Assembly: GCA_964574815.1 (NCBI GenBank)
Contig: CAZNPL010000031.1
Span: forward strand, 19,538-83,537
Reading direction: 5' to 3'
Length of the DNA stretch: 64,000 nucleotides
From: CAZNPL01 sp964574815
GTDB taxonomy: Bacteria; Planctomycetota; Phycisphaerae; UBA1845
Under the pieces are notes generated by a model. That model did no database searches, was not told the origin of the DNA, and worked only from the letters and a program-made list of their open reading frames with translations. The stretch's first letter is position 1; every line of letters starts with the position of its first letter. The position numbers and the translations under genes are program-made. This document shows positions 27,422 through 35,691 of the stretch, one piece after another.

Positions 27422-28663
27422 ATGTACGGACGAGTCAAAGAGGACCTCCGGAAGGAAATCGAGAGCATCCGTGACGCCGGTTTGTACAAGGAAGAGCGGG
27501 TCATCGTCACGCCGCAGCGGGCCGAGATCGACGTCGTCTACCCCGACGGGGAGCCTCCCAAGGACGTCATCAACTTCTGCGCGAACAACTATCTCGGCCT
27601 GTCGTCGCATCCGGAGGTGGTCGCGGCGGCCCGCGACGGGCTGGAGTCGCGGGGCTACGGCATGTCGAGCGTGCGGTTCATCTGCGGGACGCAGGATCTG
27701 CACACAGAGCTGGAGCGCAAGACCTCCGAGTTTCTGGGCACTGAGGCCACCATTCTGTATACGTCCTGCTTCGACGCGAACGGCGGGTTGTTCGAGACAC
27801 TTTTGAAGGCCGACGACGCCGTGATTACGGATCAGCTCAACCACGCGTCGATTATCGACGGCATTCGGCTGTGCAAGGCCCGGCGGTACATCTACCAGCA
27901 TGCCGACATGGCCGACCTGGAGGCCAAGCTCCAGGAAACCGCCGACGCCCGGTATCGGCTGGTGGCCACCGACGGTGTGTTCAGCATGGACGGCGACATC
28001 GCGAAGCTGCGCGAGATCTGCGACTTAGCCGAGAAGCATGACGCCCTGGTGATGGTGGACGACTCGCACGCGACCGGTTTCATGGGCAAGACCGGACGCG
28101 GGACCCACGAGCATTGCGGTGTGATGGGCCGAATCGACATCATCACGACCACGTACGGCAAGGCGCTGGGCGGGGCAAGCGGCGGGTGCACGTCGGCGCG
28201 GAAGGAGATCGTCGAACTCCTGCGACAGCGGTCGCGGCCGTATCTGTTCTCGAACACGCTGCCGCCGGTGGTGGCCGCCGCCGCGAACCGCGCCCTCGAT
28301 CTGCTGCTGGGCTCGACGGAGCTGCGCGACCGGCTGGAGGCCAACACGAAGCGGTTCCGGACGGGGATGACCGAGGCCGGCTTCGACATCAAGCCGGGCG
28401 AGCATCCGATCGTTCCGATCATGCTGTACAACGCAAAGCTGAGCCAGGATGTCGCCCGCGACCTGTATTACGAGGGGATTTACGTGATCGGGTTCTATTA
28501 TCCGGTCGTGCCCAAGGGGCAGGCCCGCATCCGCGTCCAGTTGTCGGCGGGCCACACACCGGAGCAGATCGACCGGGCGATCGAGGCCTTCACCGAGATC
28601 GGCCGGAAGTACGGCATCCTGGGCAAGAGCCGCGACGACATCATCACCACGTACGGAGAGTAG
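27422..28663 (+). CDS. kbl: Glycine C-acetyltransferase (2-amino-3-ketobutyrate CoA ligase)
   Basis: The 413-residue PLP enzyme converts 2-amino-3-oxobutanoate and CoA to glycine and acetyl-CoA in threonine breakdown. NFCANNYLGLSSHP, GYGMSSVRFICGTQ, DDSHATGFMGKTGRG and the PLP lysine in TTYGKALGGASGG (Lys ~246) are typical, and length fits the ~400-residue family. ACAGGAGGC before the ATG is a strong ribosome site. No threonine dehydrogenase gene is adjacent, so its partner is elsewhere. Other alpha-oxoamine synthases (BioF, SPT) are less likely given the close Kbl sequence pattern. Confidence 0.92.
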   Translation: MYGRVKEDLRKEIESIRDAGLYKEERVIVTPQRAEIDVVYPDGEPPKDVINFCANNYLGLSSHPEVVAAARDGLESRGYGMSSVRFICGTQDLHTELERKTSEFLGTEATILYTSCFDANGGLFETLLKADDAVITDQLNHASIIDGIRLCKARRYIYQHADMADLEAKLQETADARYRLVATDGVFSMDGDIAKLREICDLAEKHDALVMVDDSHATGFMGKTGRGTHEHCGVMGRIDIITTTYGKALGGASGGCTSARKEIVELLRQRSRPYLFSNTLPPVVAAAANRALDLLLGSTELRDRLEANTKRFRTGMTEAGFDIKPGEHPIVPIMLYNAKLSQDVARDLYYEGIYVIGFYYPVVPKGQARIRVQLSAGHTPEQIDRAIEAFTEIGRKYGILGKSRDDIITTYGE

Positions 28664-28732
28664 GAACGCCGAATGCTTGGCGTTGTGTGAGGGCTGGTAT
28701 TCGAATTCCACTGAGCCGGGAGTGCAGGATTA

Positions 28733-29170
28733 ATGGCCGCCGCGCGGCGAGACATCTTGTCGGAGGGGAGAGTCGCTTCGTCCGAGGGCGACGAGCGGCG
28801 GTCGGTGGTGCCCGTGGTTCCGCCTGAAGACGTCCTCAAGGATATGAGGACGGTGGTTCGCTTTATCGAGTTCTACTGTGCGCGAAAGCACCGGGGCGCC
28901 CTTCGTTCGGCGGTCACGATGAAGTGCTTCGATCTCGCGGCCATTGCCGGGCACGAGGTGTGCCTCTGTCCGGATTGTGCCAAGTTGTGCATGCACGCGG
29001 TGACCAAGCGGGCGGCGTGTCCGCTGGACCCGAAGCCGCAGTGCAAGCATTGCCCCGAACACTGCTACCATCCGCGCTATCGGGAGAAGATCCGGGAGGT
29101 CATGCGTTTTTCGGGCATGCGCCTGGTTCTCCGGGGGCGCGTGGATTATCTGGCGCACCTGCTCTTCTGA
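28733..29170 (+). CDS. YgbA_NO family (nitrous oxide-stimulated promoter) protein
   Basis: The 145-residue protein carries MRTVVRFIEFYCARKH, a CLCPDCAKLC cluster, CPLDPKPQCKHCPEHCYHP and an EVMRFSGMRLVLR end, the pattern of the Pfam YgbA_NO family. The family name comes from the nitric-oxide response of E. coli ygbA; the biochemical role is uncertain, but the Cys clusters suggest metal or Fe-S binding. It begins 69 bases after kbl on the same strand, with CAGGA before the ATG. Confidence 0.85.
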   Translation: MAAARRDILSEGRVASSEGDERRSVVPVVPPEDVLKDMRTVVRFIEFYCARKHRGALRSAVTMKCFDLAAIAGHEVCLCPDCAKLCMHAVTKRAACPLDPKPQCKHCPEHCYHPRYREKIREVMRFSGMRLVLRGRVDYLAHLLF

Positions 29171-29229
29171 AGAGATGGTCAACCTTTACCTTCTTGACGA
29201 TTGACACAACGCAAGTGCATTCGCGTCTA

Positions 29230-29254
29230 GGGTCAGAGCGCATTTAGTCGATAG
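29230..29254. repeat. Left inverted repeat of RAYT unit
   Basis: GGGTCAGAGCGCATTTAGT followed by CGATAG. The first 19 bases are a perfect inverted match to 30252-30270. The transposase stop codon TAA falls inside it. Confidence 0.9.
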
Positions 29255-30206
29255 TGATGGTCGCCTCCAGCCGGTCCACCTGCCGCCGAGCGGCTGGTGC
29301 CGACGATTCAATGCGGCGGATGGCTCCGACCACGCCGCCGTGAGATGTGTATCCCAACGCATCGGCCACCTCACGCGCTCGGTAGCCGAACCGCCGCCGG
29401 GCCAGGAAAGCCGCCACCGCCCTGGCCTCGCCGTCAACACGCCGACCCGGCGCCCACATGCTGATGTCCGCACCGAAGGACTCGGCCACCGCCTGCACGA
29501 TCCGCCTGAGCGACGGGCGCGGACGCAGGGCCTCCAGATCTTCCACGGATCGATCCGTCCGGCGCCCAATAAGCAACTCCTGAACCTGTTCCACATATCG
29601 CTCGCCGCCGACGATCAGCCCCTCGACGGCATCCCGCCACGGAGCGGCCGGCATCGAATCGACGCCCGCGTCGACAAATCGCCGGTACCGCTGGCGAGCC
29701 TTCTTCTCGTCTCGCCCGAACTCGGCCAGCACATATCGATACGTCACCCACGGCAGTTGCCGCACCGCCCAATGATAGCCCGGATAGCTGCTCCAGCGCC
29801 ACTCCTGCGGGCGATCCACCACCTTGCCGCGGACCGGGTTCAGGTGGATGTACCGGCTCACCTCCCAGAAGTGTCCTTCGTTCTCGATCAGATGGGCCTT
29901 GTATCGCCCCTGGAAAAGGTGGCCGCCGCGGTCGTGGCGATGGTTGAAGTAGCTGGTGTAGCTTCCGTTAAGGTGCTGCATGCCGGCCGACAGGTTCGGC
30001 TCCGGCGTCTCCACATACAGATGCTCATGATTGTTCATGAGGACGAAGGCGTGCAGCCGCCAACCATAGGTCTCCACCGTCCGACGCAGCCACTCCAGGC
30101 GGCGGACGCGATCGTGATCATCCTTGACGATGGGGCGTCGTTCGTTGCCCCGTGACATCACGTGGTAAAGTGCGCCTGGGAATTCGATTCGCAAGGGTCG
30201 GGCCAT
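29244..30206 (-). CDS. REP-associated tyrosine transposase (RAYT, IS200/Y1 type)
   Basis: Start taken at the Met of MARPLRIEFPGALYHVMSRG, a typical N-terminus. The 320-residue protein has the HUH metal motif MNNHEHLYVET (about 57-67) and the nucleophile region YIHLNPVRG (about 119). A C-terminal DnaA-type helix-turn-helix follows (SLRRIVQAVAESFG ... REVADALGYTSHGGVV). RAYTs nick and process REP hairpins at single-stranded DNA. All catalytic motifs look intact. The last codons and stop lie in the left inverted repeat. Confidence 0.92.
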   Translation of the reverse strand: MARPLRIEFPGALYHVMSRGNERRPIVKDDHDRVRRLEWLRRTVETYGWRLHAFVLMNNHEHLYVETPEPNLSAGMQHLNGSYTSYFNHRHDRGGHLFQGRYKAHLIENEGHFWEVSRYIHLNPVRGKVVDRPQEWRWSSYPGYHWAVRQLPWVTYRYVLAEFGRDEKKARQRYRRFVDAGVDSMPAAPWRDAVEGLIVGGERYVEQVQELLIGRRTDRSVEDLEALRPRPSLRRIVQAVAESFGADISMWAPGRRVDGEARAVAAFLARRRFGYRAREVADALGYTSHGGVVGAIRRIESSAPAARRQVDRLEATITID

Positions 30207-30245
30207 GCTTTCGATCCTAACTTCGGGCGTGCCCGGATGCAAGCA

Positions 30246-30270
30246 CTATCAACTAAATGCGCTCTGACCC
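30246..30270. repeat. Right inverted repeat of RAYT unit, overlapping ilvC end
   Basis: The reverse complement of this stretch is GGGTCAGAGCGCATTTAGT followed by TGATAG. Read as ilvC it gives the last residues GQSAFS and the stop TGA (30249-30251). Confidence 0.9.
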
Positions 30271-31244
30271 CAGCTTCGGATGATGCGGCCGGTTTGTTCC
30301 ATTCTGCTTTCGGCGTCCTGCTGTTCGAGGCGGTGCAGGTTCGGCAGGCCGTCGCGCTGCTCGTTCATCCATTCGGCCGCAAAGTCGCCGTTGCGGATGT
30401 CATCAAGGATCTGCTGCATGCGAGCCCGAACCGAGTCGTCGATCAGTTGCGGACCGCGCGTCAGGCCGCCATACTCAGCGGTGTTCGAGACGCGTTGCCA
30501 CATTTCATGGAGACCATGGTAGTAAATTAAATCGACCACCTGCTTCAGCTCGTGCACACACTCCAGGTAAGCCTCCTCCGGCTCCATTCCCGCTGAGACC
30601 AGCGTCTCGTACGCGGCCTTCATCAACGCCGTCACACCGCCGCATAGAACCGTCTGCTCGCCGAACAGGTCGGCCTCCGTCTCTGCGGCGAACGTGGTGG
30701 CCCCGACGGCCGCCCGCGTCGAGCCGATCCCCTTCGCCCACGCCAGCCCCGTCGGCAGCGCCTGCCCGGTGGGGTCGCGCTCGACAGCCAGCAGCGCCGG
30801 CAGCCCCCTCCCATCAAGGTACAGCGACCGCAGCAAGGAACCCGGCCCCTTCGGCGCGACCATGACGCAATTCGCGTCGGCCGGCGGATCGATATACCCG
30901 AACCGGATGTTGAAACCGTGCACGAACCCCAGCGTCACGCCCGGACGCATCGCAGGCAAGATGTCGGCCTCGTAGATCTCGGCGGCCGTCTCATCCGGCA
31001 GCGCCATAATCAGCAGATCCGCCCCGGCGGCGGCCTCACGAACCGCCTGAGGCTTGAATCCGTCCGCCACCGCCCGTTCGTAACTCGCCCCCCCGCGGCG
31101 CTGGGCGACGATCACGTCCAAGCCCGAGTCGCGCAGGTTGAGGGCATGGGCGTGCCCCTGGTTGCCGTATCCGATCACCGCCACCGTCCGACCTACCAGC
31201 ACGCCCAGATCGGCCTCTTTGGGGTCGTACAGATGCATCGTCAT
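30249..31244 (-). CDS. ilvC: Ketol-acid reductoisomerase (NADP+)
   Basis: The second step of valine, leucine and isoleucine synthesis: Mg- and NADPH-dependent rearrangement and reduction of acetolactate. The ATG at 31244 follows GGAG by eight bases and gives 331 residues, the usual class I length; the frame extends upstream to 31289. Seen motifs: GYGNQGHAHALNLRDSG (NADPH fold), FVHGFNIRFG, VAPKGPG, ETEADLFGEQ (metal ligands) and EYGGLTRGP. The final SWGQSAFS is encoded by the RAYT inverted repeat and replaces the usual family ending. No other ilv gene is adjacent. Confidence 0.95.
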   Translation of the reverse strand: MTMHLYDPKEADLGVLVGRTVAVIGYGNQGHAHALNLRDSGLDVIVAQRRGGASYERAVADGFKPQAVREAAAGADLLIMALPDETAAEIYEADILPAMRPGVTLGFVHGFNIRFGYIDPPADANCVMVAPKGPGSLLRSLYLDGRGLPALLAVERDPTGQALPTGLAWAKGIGSTRAAVGATTFAAETEADLFGEQTVLCGGVTALMKAAYETLVSAGMEPEEAYLECVHELKQVVDLIYYHGLHEMWQRVSNTAEYGGLTRGPQLIDDSVRARMQQILDDIRNGDFAAEWMNEQRDGLPNLHRLEQQDAESRMEQTGRIIRSWGQSAFS

Positions 31245-31511
31245 ACAATTCACTCCAAACCGAACGTCTCGCTCATGCGTAGTACCCAAGCGCCCGGCGC
31301 GTCCGGGGACGCTTTATCACTTGTGCCAGAGTCTAACGCGCCAACCCCCCCCCTCAACGACAACCATGCAGTGGCAGACAAGCTGCCAGTGGCACCCGCC
31401 TGAATTGTCACACGCGACAACAATGCCACCCTCCGGCGTCGCCGTTGCGTTTAAGGCGGTGGCCGACATAATGGCTCGCTTGAACTAGGACGATCGTTCT
31501 GGAGCCGGAAC

Positions 31512-32909
31512 GTGACCACCGACGTCAAAGACCTCCATCAGCAGATCATCACCGGCCTCGAGTCCGGCGAACCCGATGCGCTCAAAAAGGCGCTCGAGGA
31601 CGTGCGGGCCGCCGATCTCGCCGAGGTCATCGATCTCCTCGACGACGAGCAGCGCTCCCGGGTGATCTACGCCACCCCGCCACGCGTCGCCGCCGAGGTG
31701 GTCATCCGGCTGGACGAGGCCGTTCGCGGCGAGGTCGTCGAGGATCTCGACGACGAGATCCTGACGGACATCGTGAGGGAGATGCCGCCGGACGACGCGG
31801 CCGACGTCGTCGCAGAGCTCTCCCTCGAACAGTTCGACGAGATCCTGGGACACATCCCGCGGGTCCAGTCCAACCAGATCTCGAAACTGCTCACCTACGA
31901 GCAGGCGTCGGCCGGCGGGATCATGAACCCGCGCGTGCTCGCGCTCACCCCCGACTCCTCCGTCGCCGAGGCCGTAGACCGCGTGCGCACCTTCGCGATC
32001 GGTGAGGAAATCCATTACGTCTACGTCGTCGATCAGGACAGGAAACTGCTGGGCGTCGTTCCGTTGCGTCGCCTGGTGGTCAACCGTCCCGAAACCACGC
32101 TCGGCGATATCTGCGAGGACGACCCCGTCACCGTCCATGTCGACGATGATCAGGAAGAGGTGCTCCAGATTATACGCAAGTACGACATCGCCGAAGTGCC
32201 CGTGGTCGATGACGACGAGATACTCGCCGGGCGTGTCACCTACGACGATGTCATGGACGTGGCCGAGGAGGAGGCGGCCGAAGACATCTATCGGATGGCC
32301 GGTACGGACGCCGCCGAGCTCGAGACGCACTCGCCGTTCCGCGCCGCGCGCATTCGAATGGTGTGGTTGATTCCGTGCATGATCGGAACCGGTGCGGTGG
32401 CCGGCGTCGCCGCCGCATTCGGACAGTCGTCCCTCACCGTGGCCCAGATGGCCGCCCTGATGATGTTCGTCCCCATGATTGCGGCCACCAGCGGCAATTC
32501 AGGAATCCAGGTCTCCGCGATCATCCTTCGCGGTTTCGCCACCGGCGAGCTCGTCGCGACCCGCATCTCCATGGTGTTCCTTCGCGAGATTCCCATCGCG
32601 ATCCTGGTAGGCGTAGGATGCGCCGCGATGACCGGCTTGATCAGCGGTTCCGCGCTGAGCGTCATGAAGACCGCCGGAGCACGGGCGCTGGCTTCGGAGG
32701 GCGTTCTACCCGCACACATGGGCCTGGCCGCCGGCCTCGGCATGCTGTGCGCCATTGCAGAATCCGTCGGTCTGGGCATCACGCTGCCCTTCCTTTTCCG
32801 CCGCATCGGCGTTGACCCGGCCATCGCTTCGGGTCCGTTGATCACTTCGCTCAACGACGTGCTGAGCGCGTCGATCTATCTGGCCATCGCCCTCTGGATT
32901 CTCACCTGA
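31512..32909 (+). CDS. mgtE: Magnesium transporter MgtE
   Basis: The 465-residue protein begins with a GTG preceded by GGAG. It has the MgtE N-domain helical repeats (about 1-130), paired CBS domains (about 135-255, including the GIMNPRVLALTPD start) and five membrane helices (about 275-465). The membrane part contains MIAATSGNSGIQ, the MgtE GGN-like signature, and SGPLITSLNDVLS. The cytoplasmic N and CBS domains gate the channel in response to Mg2+. Divergent from ilvC. Confidence 0.95.
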   Translation: MTTDVKDLHQQIITGLESGEPDALKKALEDVRAADLAEVIDLLDDEQRSRVIYATPPRVAAEVVIRLDEAVRGEVVEDLDDEILTDIVREMPPDDAADVVAELSLEQFDEILGHIPRVQSNQISKLLTYEQASAGGIMNPRVLALTPDSSVAEAVDRVRTFAIGEEIHYVYVVDQDRKLLGVVPLRRLVVNRPETTLGDICEDDPVTVHVDDDQEEVLQIIRKYDIAEVPVVDDDEILAGRVTYDDVMDVAEEEAAEDIYRMAGTDAAELETHSPFRAARIRMVWLIPCMIGTGAVAGVAAAFGQSSLTVAQMAALMMFVPMIAATSGNSGIQVSAIILRGFATGELVATRISMVFLREIPIAILVGVGCAAMTGLISGSALSVMKTAGARALASEGVLPAHMGLAAGLGMLCAIAESVGLGITLPFLFRRIGVDPAIASGPLITSLNDVLSASIYLAIALWILT

Positions 32910-33042
32910 TGCCACGGCAAAGCAGGCGTTGCACTTAAGCTCAACGATCGACTCGCGGGCGCACGTTCAGATAAGACGTGTGTGTTTCAACTGTGCCACG
33001 GACAAGCGGAGCCGCCACGGCCGCGGAGCTTGCCCGTGCTTT

Positions 33043-34188
33043 TCACCGTCCAACCAGCCGATCGTGCTCAAACTGGCAGAAACGATCCGTCATGCCCGCA
33101 ACGTAGTCGCAGACGACCCGTTCGAGCCCGAGCGAATCCACCCGCCGCGCGTAGCGTGATGGAAGCCGATCCGCCTTCGCAACAAAGCAGCCAAACAGCC
33201 GCTCAATCATCGCCCGCGCGTCCGTGTCCGCCTGCTTCACCTGCTCATGTCGATACACTCGGCCGACAAGAAACTGCTCGAGCTCGCGTAGCTCGTCTCC
33301 GATCGATTCGGAGAACGCAACAACCTCCGCATCGCTTCGACGCACGGCAGCGACGCCCTCGGCCGGCAAACGCCGCACGCGCGCCTGCGATTCCCTGATG
33401 ACGTCGGCGATCAAACGGTCCACAATACTCGACAGGATAGGCCGCCGTACTGCGGGCAAGGGCAGATCGGGGTAGCGCGCCCGAATCGGCTCGGCCGCCC
33501 GCCGCCACAGGCACACTTCATTCAACGCCGGCTCGTCGATCAGCCCGGCCCCGACCGCGTCCTCCAGGTCGTGACAATCGTAGGCGATGCGATCCGCAGC
33601 CGATGCGATCTGGGCCTCCATAGACGGGAAACGGCCGATCGCAAAAAGCGGCTCGAGGTCCAGCCCGCCCGCCGCCGCAGCATCCGGCGTGTCATACGCG
33701 CTTTCATGCTTGATCAGCCCTTCGCGGGCCTCGAAGCTGAGATTCAGACCGCGAAACGCCGGAAATGGATGCTCCAGATAGTCTACCACGCGCAACGACT
33801 GCACGTTGTGCTCGAACCCGCCCGACTCGGCCATCAACGACCGCAGTGCCGATTCCCCCGCATGCCCGAACGGCGGGTGCCCCAGATCATGAGCCAGGGC
33901 GATCACCTCGGCCAGCCGCTCGTTCGCACCCAGCCCGACGGCCAGCCGCCGGGCGGCCTCGGCGACCTCCAGCGTATGCGTCAGCCGTGTACGGAAATGG
34001 TCGTGATCGACGTTGACGAAGACCTGCGTCTTGTACTGGAGACGCCTGAAAGCGGCACTGGCGAGGATGCGTTGCCGATCGACCTCAAACGGGTCGCGCA
34101 AAACGTCGATCGGCTCGGAGTGAACGCGCCCCAGAGTTTCCCCAGGGTGCACGGCGAAGGGCGAAAACTGTGCGGAATCGCAGGACAT
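33043..34188 (-). CDS. dgt: dGTPase-like HD-domain triphosphohydrolase
   Basis: The 381-residue protein matches deoxyguanosinetriphosphate triphosphohydrolase-like proteins, which remove triphosphate from dNTPs. The HD site is complete: RRLQYKTQVF, TRLTHTLEVAE (His), ALAHDLGHPPFGHAGE (HD pair), and SAADRIAYDCHDLEDA (Asp). It starts 39 bases after the HIT gene, so they form an operon that may clean nucleotides. Convergent with mgtE. Nucleotide preference cannot be read from sequence. Confidence 0.9.
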   Translation of the reverse strand: MSCDSAQFSPFAVHPGETLGRVHSEPIDVLRDPFEVDRQRILASAAFRRLQYKTQVFVNVDHDHFRTRLTHTLEVAEAARRLAVGLGANERLAEVIALAHDLGHPPFGHAGESALRSLMAESGGFEHNVQSLRVVDYLEHPFPAFRGLNLSFEAREGLIKHESAYDTPDAAAAGGLDLEPLFAIGRFPSMEAQIASAADRIAYDCHDLEDAVGAGLIDEPALNEVCLWRRAAEPIRARYPDLPLPAVRRPILSSIVDRLIADVIRESQARVRRLPAEGVAAVRRSDAEVVAFSESIGDELRELEQFLVGRVYRHEQVKQADTDARAMIERLFGCFVAKADRLPSRYARRVDSLGLERVVCDYVAGMTDRFCQFEHDRLVGR

Positions 34189-34227
34189 GAAGCGGTGTTG
34201 CTCAGCCGGCAGCGGACACCCGAGACG

Positions 34228-34749
34228 TTACGGCCCGATCCCCAGCTTGGCGGCATTGGATTTCAACAGTTCATGCAGCTCGTCCAACGACTGCGGAATG
34301 ACGCGGGCGTCACCGATCGTGGTCACGTAGCTTGTATCGCCGTTCCATCGCGGCACCACATGGGTGTGGACGTGGCCCGGCAAACCGGCCCCGGCACATT
34401 GTCCCAGATTGAATCCCACGTTGAACCCGTGCGCGTGCACCGACTCGGCAACCACACGGACGGCGTCCCGAGTGGCGCGCGTCAACTCGAGCAACGACGC
34501 ATCATCCAGCGCGCTCAGATCGGGTACGTGTTCAGCCGGCGCGATCAGGAGATGCCCGTTCGTGTAGGGCCACTTATTCATCAGCACGAACGTGTGCCGC
34601 CCGCGCCACACAACGCGGTTCTCCAGATCCCCCGAGGGATCCTCCCAATAGCGGCACAGAAAGCAGCCCTCGTCCTCGGCGTCGGGCCCAAGCGAGTGGA
34701 TATACTCCATCCGCCACGGTGCCCACAGATTACGATTCACCTCGGGCAT
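34228..34749 (-). CDS. HIT family hydrolase/Ap4A phosphorylase-like
   Basis: Start taken at the Met of MPEVNRNLWAPWRMEYI, a typical N-terminus of this branch. The 173-residue protein has FLCR (zinc-site half), HLLIAPAEHV and the histidine triad HVHTHVVPRW. HIT proteins of this branch act on diadenosine tetraphosphate or related nucleotides. Upstream of and co-oriented with the dGTPase-like gene. The substrate is not proven by sequence. Confidence 0.88.
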   Translation of the reverse strand: MPEVNRNLWAPWRMEYIHSLGPDAEDEGCFLCRYWEDPSGDLENRVVWRGRHTFVLMNKWPYTNGHLLIAPAEHVPDLSALDDASLLELTRATRDAVRVVAESVHAHGFNVGFNLGQCAGAGLPGHVHTHVVPRWNGDTSYVTTIGDARVIPQSLDELHELLKSNAAKLGIGP

Positions 34750-34895
34750 CGAACGCCACCGCCCATCCAGAATCCTCAACCACACCCTTTCCGGAGGTCT
34801 GCGGGCCGTGAACTCCGCGTTCTGGCCGCGCATGAAAGAGTGTACTCCCCCTGCCTTTCAGGAACAAGAAAACCCGCGTAATTGCGTTATCCCGC

Positions 34896-35615
34896 GTGAA
34901 CACTACACTGCGAGCGATGCGACCCACCGACCGCACCGATTGCAATTTCGCCCCGCGGGCTGATCTCGCGCCGTCTGCATTGCGACGGCCGGGGCTGATC
35001 GTTGTCTGCACGTCGGCGATCGCGCTCGGTGCGGCCACGCTCAGCGGGTGCGAGGATCCGCAACGAGTGGTCGGTCAGCATGCCCGTACCGTGGTCGTAC
35101 AGCCCGTCTCAGCGTATGGTCTGACCCTCGATCAGTCGGCCGGCCCCAGGAAGGTGGCGTACGTGCTGCTCCGTGCCATCGCGGACGACGTCGAGGCCGG
35201 TGAGGACTTCGAAGCCCGCGAGACGGCGTTCAATCATCAGCTCGCCGTTTCGGCTCCGGATACCATCTTCGAGCGGAGCATGCGCGAGGGACTCGGTCGC
35301 GATGAAAACGTCCGCCGCATCGTCTGGCATTGGGCGCCGACCCTTGGACATTACAGGGATGATTTTCCAGAAACGTGGCCCGAGGCCGAGGACCGACTGG
35401 TCCAACTGCCCATATCGAATCCACCAGCCGGTGAGGAATGGACCCGCGTGCTGATCGAACTGGCCCATCCGTCCGGCGATCCCAACGCCTCGGTCGTCGC
35501 CCAGATCCAGCTCGTGCGGGAGAACGGCTTCTGGCGCGTCGTGCAGGTCGGTTTCCTGAGGGGTACGCGGCATCTCAAGACGGCCACAACCGCCACGACT
35601 ATGGACGACTCGTGA
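34896..35615 (+). CDS. Predicted lipoprotein, unknown function
   Basis: The frame opens with a GTG at 34896; the ATG at 34917 is an alternative that shortens the N-terminus by seven residues. The hydrophobic segment ends in lipobox ATLSGC (Cys near residue 52), after a long charged N-terminus. The mature ~190 residues have Trp- and Asp-rich stretches (RIVWHWAPTLGHYRDDFPETW) and a VAQIQLVRENGFWRVVQVGF strand pair resembling a small SnoaL/NTF2-like end. No firm family. It lies 76 bases before uvrA. Confidence 0.65.
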   Translation: MNTTLRAMRPTDRTDCNFAPRADLAPSALRRPGLIVVCTSAIALGAATLSGCEDPQRVVGQHARTVVVQPVSAYGLTLDQSAGPRKVAYVLLRAIADDVEAGEDFEARETAFNHQLAVSAPDTIFERSMREGLGRDENVRRIVWHWAPTLGHYRDDFPETWPEAEDRLVQLPISNPPAGEEWTRVLIELAHPSGDPNASVVAQIQLVRENGFWRVVQVGFLRGTRHLKTATTATTMDDS

Positions 35616-35691
35616 CGCACCCGCGGGGGGCCAAAACGAAGCCGTGTTCACGCCCAACCCGTCGACGTGAACACATGGGGGATGGAGGTCG

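Larger units (their letters stand above)
29230..30270 (-). mobile_element. RAYT transposase unit bounded by 25-bp inverted repeats
   Basis: One transposase gene (29244-30206) lies exactly between inverted repeats that differ at a single base (29230-29254 and 30246-30270). This matches REP-associated tyrosine transposase (RAYT) units. No target-site duplication was identified. The right repeat overlaps the 3' end of ilvC. Confidence 0.85.

Noticed and set aside
33571..34881. 436-residue open frame on the plus strand
   Set aside because: Antisense to both the dGTPase-like and HIT genes, which carry intact catalytic motifs.
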